In this document: positions 22,644-33,296 of the stretch, piece by piece
Layout of the letters: every line of letters starts with the position of its first letter
Position numbering within the stretch: position 1 is the stretch's first letter
NCBI RefSeq assembly: GCF_013359775.1
Contig: NZ_JABMCI010000071.1
Location: forward strand, 62,001 to 126,000
Reading direction: 5' to 3'
Length of the DNA: 64,000 nucleotides
Source: Cellulomonas humilata
GTDB lineage: Bacteria > Actinomycetota > Actinomycetes > Actinomycetales > Cellulomonadaceae
Notes under the pieces: model-generated
What the model was told of the DNA's origin: nothing
The model's input: the letters and a program-made list of their open reading frames with translations, nothing else
Databases searched by the model: none
Position numbers and translations under genes: made by a program

Positions 22644-22652
22644 CCCCCGATC

Positions 22653-22676
22653 GTAACCTACGGGTGCGTAGGTTAC
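22653..22676 (-). promoter_or_regulatory. Operator-like palindrome before the acyl-CoA ligase
   Basis: GTAACCTAC and GTAGGTTAC form a perfect 9-bp inverted repeat with a 6-base spacer, 9 bases from the ligase start codon. A further copy of GTAGGTT lies at 22683-22689 in the same orientation as the right arm, one 15-base period away. The position fits binding by a dimeric TetR-type repressor, which commonly controls fatty-acid genes. No regulator gene is adjacent. A simple RNA hairpin is the alternative. Confidence 0.6.
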
Positions 22677-23191
22677 TTGAGAGTAGGTTGTGAGTCCGCC
22701 CGGCGCGACCACCGCGTCACGGACACGCCGTCGGGCTCCACGTCGAGGGGACCACGGTCGAACGACGCCCGTTCGAGCACCCCTTCGCTCGCCACGTTCC
22801 CGACCATCGTCCGGGCGTGCACGACGTCCGCGCCGTGCTCCAGAGCCCATCGCGAGAGGGCACGGACGGCCTCCGTGGCCAGACCCAGCCCGCGGCCGGC
22901 GGGCAGGAACGCGTAGTACAGGTGGGGGCCGTCGACACGCAGCGACAGCCCGATCGTGCCCAGCGGGACCCCGGACCGCTCGACGACGAACCGCCCGCCG
23001 CGACCCTCGGCACGCTGGGTCAGGCTCCGTGCCACGCGCTCGCGCGCCTCGTCCACGCCGACGTCCGCCGGGTAGTACGTCCACTGCGCCACGTCGGCGA
23101 CGCGGGAGAGGGAGTGGTCGAGCGCCCAGTCGTCCTCCCGCAGTGCGCGCAGCCGTGCTCCGGGCAGGTCCAGCACGCCGGGCAGCTCCAC
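22673..23191 (-). CDS. GNAT-family N-acetyltransferase
   Basis: 172 residues from GTG 23191, preceded by GGAGG within the end of the upstream gene. The acetyl-CoA motif region FLPAGRGLGLATEAVRALSRWAL (about residues 92-114) and HARTMVGNVASEGVLERASF (about 122-141) are typical of RimJ/RimL-like acetyltransferases. The first part, ARLRALREDDWALDH, is the usual strand 1-helix 1. The substrate is unknown; ribosomal-protein or small-molecule amines are possible. It starts 1 base after the acyl-CoA dehydrogenase stop, so they share a transcript. Confidence 0.83.
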   Translation of the reverse strand: MELPGVLDLPGARLRALREDDWALDHSLSRVADVAQWTYYPADVGVDEARERVARSLTQRAEGRGGRFVVERSGVPLGTIGLSLRVDGPHLYYAFLPAGRGLGLATEAVRALSRWALEHGADVVHARTMVGNVASEGVLERASFDRGPLDVEPDGVSVTRWSRRADSQPTLK

Positions 23192-23192
23192 G

Positions 23193-24356
23193 TCAGGCCT
23201 CCGGCGGTCCCAGCACCGACGTCGCGAGCGTCGCGTGCGCCGACTCGTCGTCGGACGGGTGGAACATCCCCGCGAGCACGTCGCGGTACAACCGCCCGAG
23301 CTCGCTCCCCGAGAAGTAGGACCCTCCGCCGGAGACGCGGATCGAGTTGTCCACGACCACCCGCGCGGACTCCGTGGCGCGGACCTTGAGCCCCACCAGC
23401 TGGGCGAACCAGCGCGCGCCGTGGTCCACCTGCTCGTCGACGTCGCGAGCGAGGGCGAACACCTGGAGCTCGGCCCCGTCCTGCGCCAGCACCGCGTCGG
23501 CGATCCGCCAGCGGATGTCGGGGTCCTGCGCGTAGGCACGACCGTCGAACTTCATCGAGGTCCGACGGCGCGCCGCCTCGATGCCCAGCTCGATCGCCCG
23601 CCGGCCGATGCCGGTGTAGACCGCACCGAGCAGGATCTCGAACACGGCGAAGAGGGCGAACACGAACGGGTCCGCGCTCGGGCCTGGCGGCAGCGACCGG
23701 TAGACGCGGTCCGCCGGGGCCAGCGCGCCGTCCAGCACCGTGGTCGCCGACTGGGTGGCGCGCATCCCGAGGGTGTCCCAGTCGTCGCGCGCCTCGATAC
23801 CACCGTCGGAGCGGGAGACGACGCCGTGCACGAGCCGGGGGTCGTCGGCGTCGGAGTCGTCCAGACCGAACGTCGCCAGCCGCGTCCACACCGGCGACAG
23901 CGACGTGAAGATCTTGGTCCCGGTGTACCGGTACGAGCCGTCGGGCTGCCGCTCCGCACGCGTCCGCGAGCCGAACATCACCAGGTCGTTGCCCGGCTCG
24001 GAGTTGCCGAACGCGAAGACCTCCCCCGCGGCGGCGTCCCGCAGGACGAACTCGACGGAGTCGTCGCCGCGAGCCACCAACAACGCGGCGAGCCCCGTCA
24101 CCACCAGGTGCATGTTGACCGCCAACGCGGTGGCCGGCGCCGCAGCGGCGAGCCGAACCTGCTCGCGCGCGACCTCCTCGAGCGTCAGCCCCGCGCCGCC
24201 CAGCTCGGTGGGCACGAACGCGGTCAGGTACCCGGCGGCGACCAGGTCCGCGAGGTCGTCGTGCGGGAACGTGTTGTCCCGGTCGTGCTGCGGTGCACGC
24301 TCATGGATCCGGTCCAGCAGGTCCTGGGTGAGCAGCGTGCGCAACGTCCGAGCCAT
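23193..24356 (-). CDS. Acyl-CoA dehydrogenase family protein
   Basis: 387 residues from ATG 24356. FAD-dependent acyl-CoA dehydrogenase domains in order are an N-terminal helical domain (FPHDDLADLVAAGYLTAFVPTELGGAGLTLEEV near residues 31-63), a beta domain (GNSEPGNDLV near 117, YTGTKIFTSLSP near 144) and a C-terminal helical domain with IRVSGGGSYFSGSELGRLYRDVLAG near 336. The C-terminal arrangement, with GG..Y..S.LGRLYRD, resembles the DszC/monooxygenase-like or non-beta-oxidation branch as much as classic Acad. The catalytic glutamate cannot be placed with certainty. The exact reaction is open. Confidence 0.8.
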   Translation of the reverse strand: MARTLRTLLTQDLLDRIHERAPQHDRDNTFPHDDLADLVAAGYLTAFVPTELGGAGLTLEEVAREQVRLAAAAPATALAVNMHLVVTGLAALLVARGDDSVEFVLRDAAAGEVFAFGNSEPGNDLVMFGSRTRAERQPDGSYRYTGTKIFTSLSPVWTRLATFGLDDSDADDPRLVHGVVSRSDGGIEARDDWDTLGMRATQSATTVLDGALAPADRVYRSLPPGPSADPFVFALFAVFEILLGAVYTGIGRRAIELGIEAARRRTSMKFDGRAYAQDPDIRWRIADAVLAQDGAELQVFALARDVDEQVDHGARWFAQLVGLKVRATESARVVVDNSIRVSGGGSYFSGSELGRLYRDVLAGMFHPSDDESAHATLATSVLGPPEA

Positions 24357-24393
24357 GTCAGCACTCTGCCACCGGCTCGGGCAGGATGACGCC

Positions 24394-24678
24394 ATGCCCA
24401 CCTATGCCGTCCGCTACACCTACGACGAGCGCACCGACGTGCGCGACCAGGTCCGACCCGAGCACCGCGCGTACCTCACCGCGCTGGCCGAGCACGGCAC
24501 GCTCCTGGGCTCCGGCCCGTTCACGGACGGCGACCCCGGTGCCCTCCTGGTCTTCCGCGCGGCCTCGCCGGAGGTCCTCGACGCGATCCTCGCGGACGAC
24601 CCGTTCGTCCGCGAGGGCCTCGTCGCGCACAGCGACGTGCGGGCCTGGGACGTCGTCCTCGGCCCCTGGAGCGCCTGA
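24394..24678 (+). CDS. YciI-family protein
   Basis: 94 residues from ATG 24394. The start MPTYAVRYTYDERTDVRDQVRPEHRAYL and the segment GTLLGSGPFTDGDPGALLVFRA follow the YciI dimeric alpha-beta barrel pattern, with the conserved histidine in PEHRAYL and aspartate in DDPFVREGL. Biochemical roles are poorly defined; YciI-like domains occur in dehydrochlorinases and muconolactone-isomerase-like enzymes. It is divergent from the acyl-CoA dehydrogenase, and its stop abuts that of the converging terC gene. Confidence 0.82.
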   Translation: MPTYAVRYTYDERTDVRDQVRPEHRAYLTALAEHGTLLGSGPFTDGDPGALLVFRAASPEVLDAILADDPFVREGLVAHSDVRAWDVVLGPWSA

Positions 24679-24679
24679 G

Positions 24680-25702
24680 TCAGTCGGTCGCCTCGACCAC
24701 AGGCTCCTCGGGAGCCGTCACCGCACGGCGCTCGTCGACGCGCGTCTTGACGATGCTGGCGACGGCGGTCACCCCAAGGATGAGCACGATCGCGCTCAGG
24801 GACAGCCAGATCGGGATCTCGGGCGCCCAGGCGACCGGCTCGCCGCCGTTGATGAACGGCACCTCGTTCTCGTGCAGGGCGTGCAGGACCAGCTTGACGC
24901 CGATGAAGCCGAGCAGGACCGCCAGCCCGATGTTGAGGTAGACCAGCCGCGTCAGCAGGTCGCCCAGCAGGAAGTACAGCTGGCGCAGGCCCATCAGGGC
25001 GAACAGGTTGGCCATGAGCACCAGGTACGGCTCGCTGGTGAGCCCGAAGATCGCCGGGATCGAGTCGAAGGCGAACAGCAGGTCGGTCGCACCGAGGGCG
25101 ACCAGCACCACGAACATCGGGGTCATGAGCCGGCGGCCGCCCTCGACCACCGTGAGCTTGACGCCGTGGTAGTCCGGCGTGGCGGGGAAGATCCGCTGCA
25201 CGATCCGCAGCAGGAGCGGCGGGTGGAACTCGTCGTCCGGGTCCACCTCGCCCTCACGCCCCACCTTCCAGGCCGTGTAGACGAGGAACGCGCCGAACAG
25301 GTAGAACACCCAGCTGAACGCGTCGATGACCGCGGCGCCCGCCCAGATGAACAGGCCGCGGAACACCAGCGCCAGGATGATCCCGATGAGCAGCGCGGTC
25401 TGCTGGTACGCGCGCGGCACCGCGAACTTGCCCATGATCAGCAGGAAGACGAAGAGGTTGTCCACCGACAGCGAGTACTCGGTGAGCCAGCCCGCGAAGA
25501 ACTGACCCGCGAACTCCGCACCTGACGTCACCCAGACTCCGACCCCGAAGAGCACCGCGAGGCCGATGTAGAGGGTCAGGTAGCGCACGCACTCCGCCGT
25601 CGTCGGCACGTGCGGACGACGTCCGACGATGGCGACGTCGACCACGAGCAGGGCACCGGCCAGCCCGAGGGAGACGATCCAGACCAGGGGGTCGACGTTC
25701 AC
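24680..25702 (-). CDS. TerC-family integral membrane protein, second copy
   Basis: 340 residues with about nine hydrophobic segments. The TerC core motif TEYSLSVDNLFVFLLIM is near residue 73, and ATDLLFAFDSIPAIFGLT is near 207. Both carry the conserved acidic residues thought to handle metal ions. TerC/Alx proteins export manganese or help metallate secreted proteins. It starts 10 bases after the stop of the upstream terC paralogue, so both are in one transcript controlled by the upstream riboswitch. A charged cytoplasmic loop (GREGEVDPDDEFHP) differs from the paralogue. Confidence 0.92.
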   Translation of the reverse strand: MNVDPLVWIVSLGLAGALLVVDVAIVGRRPHVPTTAECVRYLTLYIGLAVLFGVGVWVTSGAEFAGQFFAGWLTEYSLSVDNLFVFLLIMGKFAVPRAYQQTALLIGIILALVFRGLFIWAGAAVIDAFSWVFYLFGAFLVYTAWKVGREGEVDPDDEFHPPLLLRIVQRIFPATPDYHGVKLTVVEGGRRLMTPMFVVLVALGATDLLFAFDSIPAIFGLTSEPYLVLMANLFALMGLRQLYFLLGDLLTRLVYLNIGLAVLLGFIGVKLVLHALHENEVPFINGGEPVAWAPEIPIWLSLSAIVLILGVTAVASIVKTRVDERRAVTAPEEPVVEATD

Positions 25703-25712
25703 GTAGCAGTCC

Positions 25713-26720
25713 TCAGCTCTCGGTCGACGAGGCGATGCGCTCGTCGGTGCGGGTCTTCAGGAGGCTGGCCACGGTGGCCACGGCAAGGGTGCCGAGGATG
25801 ACCGTGAGCGACAGCCAGATGGGGATCTCGGGCGCCCACTCGACGTGCTCGCCGTTGTTGATGAAGGGCAGCTCATTGACGTGCAACGCGTGGAGCACCA
25901 GCTTGATGCCGATGAACCCGAGGATGACGGCGAGCCCCTGCGACAGGTAGACCAGCCGCTCGAGCAGCCCGCCGATGAGGAAGTACAGCTGGCGCAGGCC
26001 CAGCAGGGCGAACGCGTTGGCCGTGAAGACGATGTACGGCTCCTCGGTCAGGCCGTAGATGGCGGGGATCGAGTCGAGCGCGAACAGGATGTCGGTCGAC
26101 CCGATGGCCACCATCACCAGGAGCATCGGGGTGAGCAGCCGCTTGCCGTCGATCCGCACCGTGAGGCGGTCGCCGTGGTACTCCTCCGTCGTCGGGAGCA
26201 CGCGCTTGAGCATGCGCACCGCGAAGCCGTCGCGCTCCATCCGAGGGTCCGGGTGCTCCGCGTCGTGGTGCTCACGAGCCAGCTTCACCGCCGTGTACAC
26301 GAGGAACAGGCCGAAGATGTAGAAGACCCAGGAGAACTGCTCGATCGCGGCGGCACCCGCCAGGATGAAGATCGTCCGCAGGACCAGGGCGATCACGACG
26401 CCGACCAGGAGCACCTTCTGCTGGTACTCCCGTGGCACCGCGAACTTCGTCATGATGATGAGGAAGACGAAGAGGTTGTCGACCGAGAGGCTCTTCTCGG
26501 TGACGTACCCGGCGAAGTACTCGGTGCCCGGCCCCCACCCCCAGGCCATCCCCACGACGACACCGAAGACCAGCGCGAGACCGATGTAGAAGATCGACCA
26601 GCGCGCCGACTCCTGGAAGCTCGGGGCGTGCGGCGTGCGCACGTGCGCGAAGAAGTCGAAGAAGATCAACCCGACGACGAAGACCGCCGTCCCTGCCCAG
26701 ACCCAGCCGGACACATCCAT
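25713..26720 (-). CDS. TerC-family integral membrane protein, first copy
   Basis: 335 residues with about nine membrane segments. Conserved TerC motifs are TEKSLSVDNLFVFLIIM near residue 73 and STDILFALDSIPAIYGLTEEP near 205. A cytoplasmic loop HHDAEHPDPRMERD near 155 is rich in His and Asp and may bind metal. The gene follows a yybP-ykoY-like element that ends at its ribosome-binding site, which strongly suggests a manganese-related role, as for Alx and MeeF-type TerC proteins. The product is clearly paralogous to the downstream copy. Confidence 0.93.
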   Translation of the reverse strand: MDVSGWVWAGTAVFVVGLIFFDFFAHVRTPHAPSFQESARWSIFYIGLALVFGVVVGMAWGWGPGTEYFAGYVTEKSLSVDNLFVFLIIMTKFAVPREYQQKVLLVGVVIALVLRTIFILAGAAAIEQFSWVFYIFGLFLVYTAVKLAREHHDAEHPDPRMERDGFAVRMLKRVLPTTEEYHGDRLTVRIDGKRLLTPMLLVMVAIGSTDILFALDSIPAIYGLTEEPYIVFTANAFALLGLRQLYFLIGGLLERLVYLSQGLAVILGFIGIKLVLHALHVNELPFINNGEHVEWAPEIPIWLSLTVILGTLAVATVASLLKTRTDERIASSTES

Positions 26721-26752
26721 GCAGAAACCTCCGGTACGAGAGTTGCTTCGGT

Positions 26753-26865
26753 ACCGAAGGTCTCCCCCGCCCGCGCGACGTTCCGCAGCGGACCGATCCC
26801 ACCGGGCACCGCGCTAGCGGGTCCGTGATGACGACGGGATCGTGTGTGGGGTACTCCCCTTCAAC
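26753..26865 (-). ncRNA. yybP-ykoY-type manganese riboswitch
   Basis: On the minus strand the RNA starts GUUGAAGGGGAGUACCCC and ends GGGGGAGACCUUCGGU. These are the hallmark conserved blocks of the yybP-ykoY element (AAGGGGAGUA at the 5' side and GAGACCUU at the 3' side). GUUGAAGG pairs with CCUUCGGU as P1, and CGAUCCC pairs with GGGAUCG in the middle (complement of forward 26843-26837 region and 26792-26800 region, approximate). The terC start is 32 bases downstream. The 3' strand can instead pair with the terC ribosome site, giving a plausible translational switch. Family assignment is from memory of the consensus. Confidence 0.85.
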
Positions 26866-26923
26866 GTCGGCAAGCATAAGCCACGCATGTGTCCGGCACG
26901 TGACGTGCCCACAGCGCGCCCGA

Positions 26924-29029
<2,106 letters not shown>

Positions 29030-29066
29030 GCCACAACCGTACGTGCCACCACCGACACGCGACGCG

Positions 29067-29702
29067 CTACGCCAGGGTGCCCGCCGAGACGCGCAGGTCC
29101 GTGCGGGTCGACAGCGCCGCGCGCAGCACCGCGAGCACCGCGGTCGCGGCCTCGTCGACCGAGAGCGACGGGCCGTCGCCGACCACCTGGGCAGGGGTGC
29201 GGGGCACGTGCACGAACCCGCTGCGCACTGACGTCGCGGCCAGCAGGTGCTGGAGCGCGTAGAACGTGGCGTTGCAGACGTAGAGCCCTGCCGTGTTCGA
29301 CACCTCGACCAGGACGCCGGCCTCCGCGACGGCCGCGGCGCACGCCTTGACGGGCAGCGTGGAGAAGAACGCCGCGGGCGCACCGGCGATGACCGGGACG
29401 TCGACCGGCGCGGAGCCGTCGATGTCCGGGATCCGCGCGTCGATGAGGTTCACGGCCACCCGCTCGACGCCGACCGCACTCCTGCGGTCTGCCTCGCCGA
29501 CGCACACGACCAGGTCCGGCTCGATCTCCGCGACGGCGACCCGCAGTTGCTGACGCGCACCCCGGAACGACACCGGGAGCTCCCGGGCCACGAGCTCGTC
29601 GGGACCCGTCCACCGCGCGACCACCTCGGACACCGCCAGCCACGACGCGTTCACGCTCTGCCCGTCGAACGGGCCGAAGCCCGTCAGCAGGACGCGCGTC
29701 AC
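29067..29702 (-). CDS. pcp: Pyroglutamyl-peptidase I (pyrrolidone-carboxylate peptidase)
   Basis: 211 residues, GTG start overlapping the coaE stop. This C15 cysteine peptidase removes N-terminal pyroglutamate. The opening VLLTGFGPFDGQSVNASW is diagnostic. The catalytic triad is visible: glutamate in CVGEADRRSAV near residue 69, cysteine in SNTAGLYVCNATFY near 144 and histidine in SGFVHVPRTP near 162. It is cytosolic. The coupling to coaE is probably incidental. Confidence 0.92.
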   Translation of the reverse strand: MTRVLLTGFGPFDGQSVNASWLAVSEVVARWTGPDELVARELPVSFRGARQQLRVAVAEIEPDLVVCVGEADRRSAVGVERVAVNLIDARIPDIDGSAPVDVPVIAGAPAAFFSTLPVKACAAAVAEAGVLVEVSNTAGLYVCNATFYALQHLLAATSVRSGFVHVPRTPAQVVGDGPSLSVDEAATAVLAVLRAALSTRTDLRVSAGTLA

Positions 29703-30328
29703 GGGGTCTCGGCCGCGAGCTCGTCGGCCCGCTCGACGGCGAGCCGGTCCCAGAGCTCGTCCACCTGCGCTCGCAGGGCGTCGTCGCTGCCCGTGCCGTC
29801 CAGCACCACGTCCGCGACCTCGAGGCGCGCGTCGTCGCTCGCCTGCGCCGACACCCGCGCCTCGGCCTCGCCGCGGTCCATGCCGCGCAGCCGCACCAGA
29901 CGCTCGACGCGCAGCACCGCGGGGGCGTGCACGACGACGAGCACGTGGAACGCGTCCGCCTGGCCGGTCTCGACCAGCAGCGGGATGTCGTGCACCACGA
30001 CGGCTCCGTGGTCGGTCACCGCGGCGGCCGCCTCACGCTCGGCGGAGAGCCGACGGACCACCGGGTGCACGATCGCGTCCAGCCGTGCCCGGGCCGCCGG
30101 GTCGGTGAACACGATCGCGGCGAGCGCCGCCCGGTCGAGCGAGCCGTCGGCCCCGAGCACGCCGGGGCCGAACTCCTCGACCACGGCGTCGAGCCCGGCG
30201 GACCCGGGCGCCACCGCCTCGCGCGCCAGGACGTCGGAGTCGATCACCACCGCCCCGAGCTCCGCCAGTCGCCGCGCCGCGACGGACTTGCCGGCCGCGA
30301 TCCCGCCTGTCAGACCGATGCGTTGCAT
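29699..30328 (-). CDS. coaE: Dephospho-CoA kinase
   Basis: 209 residues. It phosphorylates the ribose 3'-OH of dephospho-CoA, the last step of CoA synthesis. The P-loop is IGLTGGIAAGKSVAARRLAELGA at the N-terminus. VIDSDVLAREAVAPGS is near residue 27 and VHDIPLLVETGQADAFHVLVVV is near 110, where the LL-E motif belongs to the family. It lies after rpsA, separated by a strong terminator, so it likely has its own promoter in the 95-base interval or is transcribed by read-through. Confidence 0.94.
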   Translation of the reverse strand: MQRIGLTGGIAAGKSVAARRLAELGAVVIDSDVLAREAVAPGSAGLDAVVEEFGPGVLGADGSLDRAALAAIVFTDPAARARLDAIVHPVVRRLSAEREAAAAVTDHGAVVVHDIPLLVETGQADAFHVLVVVHAPAVLRVERLVRLRGMDRGEAEARVSAQASDDARLEVADVVLDGTGSDDALRAQVDELWDRLAVERADELAAETP

Positions 30329-30376
30329 CCGACCATCCTGCCCTGCGCCGCCCGGGAGCGCAGTGTCCGGGAACGC

Positions 30377-30412
30377 CGATGGCCGGCCACCTCGGAAGGT
30401 GACCGGCCATCG
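30377..30412 (-). terminator. Terminator after rpsA
   Basis: A 16-bp stem with a single mismatch (30377-30392 with 30397-30412) has the stable loop CGGA. It begins 12 bases beyond the rpsA stop on the minus strand and lies before coaE. It is a good intrinsic-terminator candidate despite lacking a long U-tract. Confidence 0.75.
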
Positions 30413-30423
30413 AGCGGGTGGGT

Positions 30424-31932
30424 TCAGTTACCCGTGAGCTTCTCGCGCAGAGCGGCGAGCGCCTCGTCGGACGCGAGGGTGCCCGCGGCCTCCTCGGTGG
30501 ACGACGAGTACGTCGACGGCACGGGGCCGGCAGACGAGCTCGACGACGAGCTGGACGATGCCGTAGCACCCTCGACGGCGCCGCTGGCAGCCTCCGCGTC
30601 GGCCTTCGCCGCGTCGGAGACCTGCTTGCGGTGCGCCTCCCAGCGCTCGTGGGCCTGCGCGTACTGCGCCTCCCACACCTCGCGCTGGGCCTCGAAGCCC
30701 TCGAGCCACTCGTTCGTGGCCGGGTCGAAGCCCTCGGGGTACTTGTAGTTGCCGGCGTCGTCGTACTCGGCCGCCATGCCGTACAGCGCGGGGTCGAAGT
30801 CCTCGCTGGCCGGGTCGAAGCCCTCGTTCGCCTGCTTGAGCGACAGCGAGATGCGGCGACGCTCCAGGTCGATGTCGATGACCTTGACGAAGACGTCGTC
30901 GCCGACCTGGACGACCTGCTCCGGGATCTCGACGTGGCGCACGGCCAGCTCCGAGATGTGCACCAGGCCCTCGATGCCGTCCTCGACGCGCACGAACGCA
31001 CCGAACGGAACCAGCTTGGTGACCTTGCCGGGAACGACCTGGCCGATGGCGTGCGTCCGGGCGAAGGCCTGCCACGGGTCCTCCTGCGTCGCCTTCAGCG
31101 ACAGGGAGACACGCTCGCGGTCGAAGTCGACGTCGAGGACCTCGACGGTGACCTCCTGGCCGACCTCGACGACCTCGGACGGGTGGTCGATGTGCTTCCA
31201 GGAGAGCTCGGAGACGTGCACGAGCCCGTCCACGCCACCCAGGTCCACGAACGCACCGAAGTTGACGATCGAGGACACGACGCCGGGGCGGACCTGACCC
31301 TTCTGGAGCGTCTGCAGGAAGGTGGAGCGCACCTCGGACTGCGTCTGCTCGAGCCAGGCACGGCGCGACAGGACCACGTTGTTGCGGTTCTTGTCGAGCT
31401 CGATGATCTTGGCCTCGATCTCCTTGCCGACGTACGGCTGGAGGTCGCGGACGCGACGCATCTCCACCAGCGACGCGGGCAGGAAGCCGCGCAGCCCGAT
31501 GTCGAGGATGAGGCCGCCCTTGACGACCTCGATGACGGTGCCGGTGACGACGCCGTCCTCTTCCTTGATCTTCTCGATCGTGCCCCAGGCGCGCTCGTAC
31601 TGTGCGCGCTTCTTGGACAGGATCAGCCGGCCTTCCTTGTCCTCCTTCTGGAGGACGAGGGCCTCGACCACGTCGCCGACCTTGACGACCTCACCGGGGT
31701 CCACGTCGTGCTTGATGGACAGCTCACGGGAGGGGATGACGCCCTCGGTCTTGTAACCGATGTCGAGCAGGACCTCGTCGCGGTCGACCTTGACGATGGT
31801 GCCCTCGACGATGTCGCCATCGTTGAAGTACTTGATGGTGGCGTCGATCGCGGCGAGGAAGTCCTCGGCCGAGCCGATGTCGTTGATCGCGACCTGCGGG
31901 GTGGCGGGCTTCGCGGGGGTGGTGATGCTCAT
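30424..31932 (-). CDS. rpsA: 30S ribosomal protein S1
   Basis: 502 residues from ATG 31932. The open frame to 32130 is leader sequence. Four S1 RNA-binding repeats are visible: GDIVEGTIVKVDRDEVLLDIGYKTEG near residue 38, DGVVTGTVIEVVKGGLILDIG near 124, GQVRPGVVSSIVNFGAFVDLGG near 213 and GQVVPGKVTKLVPFGAFVRVED near 298. S1 helps mRNA binding to the ribosome. The C-terminal tail is low-complexity, with a run of serines near residue 465, and unlike a fifth S1 repeat. The 232-base stretch upstream, to pfkA, is a long leader that may hold an autoregulatory site. Confidence 0.97.
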   Translation of the reverse strand: MSITTPAKPATPQVAINDIGSAEDFLAAIDATIKYFNDGDIVEGTIVKVDRDEVLLDIGYKTEGVIPSRELSIKHDVDPGEVVKVGDVVEALVLQKEDKEGRLILSKKRAQYERAWGTIEKIKEEDGVVTGTVIEVVKGGLILDIGLRGFLPASLVEMRRVRDLQPYVGKEIEAKIIELDKNRNNVVLSRRAWLEQTQSEVRSTFLQTLQKGQVRPGVVSSIVNFGAFVDLGGVDGLVHVSELSWKHIDHPSEVVEVGQEVTVEVLDVDFDRERVSLSLKATQEDPWQAFARTHAIGQVVPGKVTKLVPFGAFVRVEDGIEGLVHISELAVRHVEIPEQVVQVGDDVFVKVIDIDLERRRISLSLKQANEGFDPASEDFDPALYGMAAEYDDAGNYKYPEGFDPATNEWLEGFEAQREVWEAQYAQAHERWEAHRKQVSDAAKADAEAASGAVEGATASSSSSSSSSAGPVPSTYSSSTEEAAGTLASDEALAALREKLTGN

Positions 31933-32164
31933 GTAGGGATGGGCTCCGATGCGGACAGGGAAGTTGTACGGACTGAACGTGTGTGCCGGCGGCACGGTGA
32001 CATGCGTAGGACAGACAAGATGGTGATCGCGATCTGATGGGACGCCCTCGACCCCCCGGAGAGGGCCCTCGCACGAGCAGTACGAGTGAGGACACGCCGA
32101 CGCAACAAGGCGCGCGGCACCGCCGTCCACCCTATCGGTGTGGCGATGGGCAGGTCAAAGTCGA

Positions 32165-33190
32165 TCAGGCGAGCGCGCGGGCGACCGCCAACAGCTCGTC
32201 GGACACGTACTTGACCTTGCCTGCCACCTCGCTCAGCGGAACCATCACGACGGACTCCCCGCGCAGCGCGGTCATGACGTTGGACTGGCCGGCGCTGGCG
32301 GCGTCGATGGCCGCGACCCCGAACCGCGAGCCCAGGATCCGGTCGACGTGCGTGGGGATGCCGCCGCGCTGGACATGCCCCAGCACGACCACACGGGTGT
32401 CGAAGCCGGTGCGGCTCTCGATCTCCACCTTGAGCCGCTGACCGATGGCCCCGGCGACGATGTCCCCGAACTTGCCCATCGGCGTCTCGTAGTCCATCGA
32501 GGTGCCCTGCGCGGGCACGGCGCCCTCGGCGACGACGATGATCGAGAAGCTGGCGTGCGCGCGGTGCCGGTGCTTGAGGAACTTCTCGATCTTGTCGATG
32601 TCGAACGGCGCCTCGGGCGCCAGCACGATCTCGGCTCCCCCGGCGATGCCCGACGTCGCCGCGATCCAGCCCGCGTGCCGCCCCATGACCTCGACGATCA
32701 TCACGCGGTTGTGGCTCTCCGCGGTGGTGTGGATGCGGTCGATCGCCTCGGTCGCGATGGACACCGCGGTGTCGAACCCGATCGACTGGTCCGTGCCCCA
32801 GACGTCGTTGTCGATCGTCTTGGGGATCGCGACGATCCGGATGCCGGCCTCGGCCACCTTGCTCGCGGCGTGCAGCGTGCCGTCGCCACCGATGCAGATC
32901 AGCGCCTCGATCTTCTCCGACTCGAGCGTGGACAGCACCGCGTCCAGACCGCCGTTGTCCGCGTGGGGGTGGTACCGGGCGGTCCCGAGCAGGGTCCCGC
33001 CGACCGCCAGCTGGTTGCGGATGTGCTCGCGCGTCAGGGGCATGGAGAGGCCGTCGACCACGCCGCGCCACCCGTTGCGGAAGCCGGTGATCGTGTGGCC
33101 GTACTCGCCCTCGCCACGCTTCACGACGGCGCGGATCGCGGCATTCAGGCCGGGGACGTCGCCGCCGCCCGTGAGCAGACCGACTCGCAC
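32165..33190 (-). CDS. pfkA: 6-phosphofructokinase
   Basis: 341 residues from GTG 33190, with GGAG upstream. It phosphorylates fructose 6-phosphate, the committed step of glycolysis. Visible are GLLTGGGDVPGLNAAIRAVV at the N-terminus, ICIGGDGTLHAASK near residue 101 and PKTIDNDVWGTD near 122. The residue equal to E. coli Gly104 is Gly, as in ATP-dependent enzymes, but the residue equal to Gly124 is Lys, as in PPi-type and actinobacterial group III enzymes. ATP use is the better guess. The GRHAG motif is near 166. Confidence 0.94.
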   Translation of the reverse strand: MRVGLLTGGGDVPGLNAAIRAVVKRGEGEYGHTITGFRNGWRGVVDGLSMPLTREHIRNQLAVGGTLLGTARYHPHADNGGLDAVLSTLESEKIEALICIGGDGTLHAASKVAEAGIRIVAIPKTIDNDVWGTDQSIGFDTAVSIATEAIDRIHTTAESHNRVMIVEVMGRHAGWIAATSGIAGGAEIVLAPEAPFDIDKIEKFLKHRHRAHASFSIIVVAEGAVPAQGTSMDYETPMGKFGDIVAGAIGQRLKVEIESRTGFDTRVVVLGHVQRGGIPTHVDRILGSRFGVAAIDAASAGQSNVMTALRGESVVMVPLSEVAGKVKYVSDELLAVARALA

Positions 33191-33296
33191 GCTGGCACTC
33201 CTTGATCGCGGGAACAACTGGGGGGGAAGCGCGTCGTCGGGCTGCCTTGCGACAGCGTATCCGCGCGAAGTGGTGCTCAGACGTGACACTGGTCCC

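Noticed and set aside
32044..32066. Possible 6C RNA from a hairpin with a C-rich loop
   Set aside because: Only one C-loop hairpin is present; the 6C family needs two, and this lies in the rpsA leader on the other strand.
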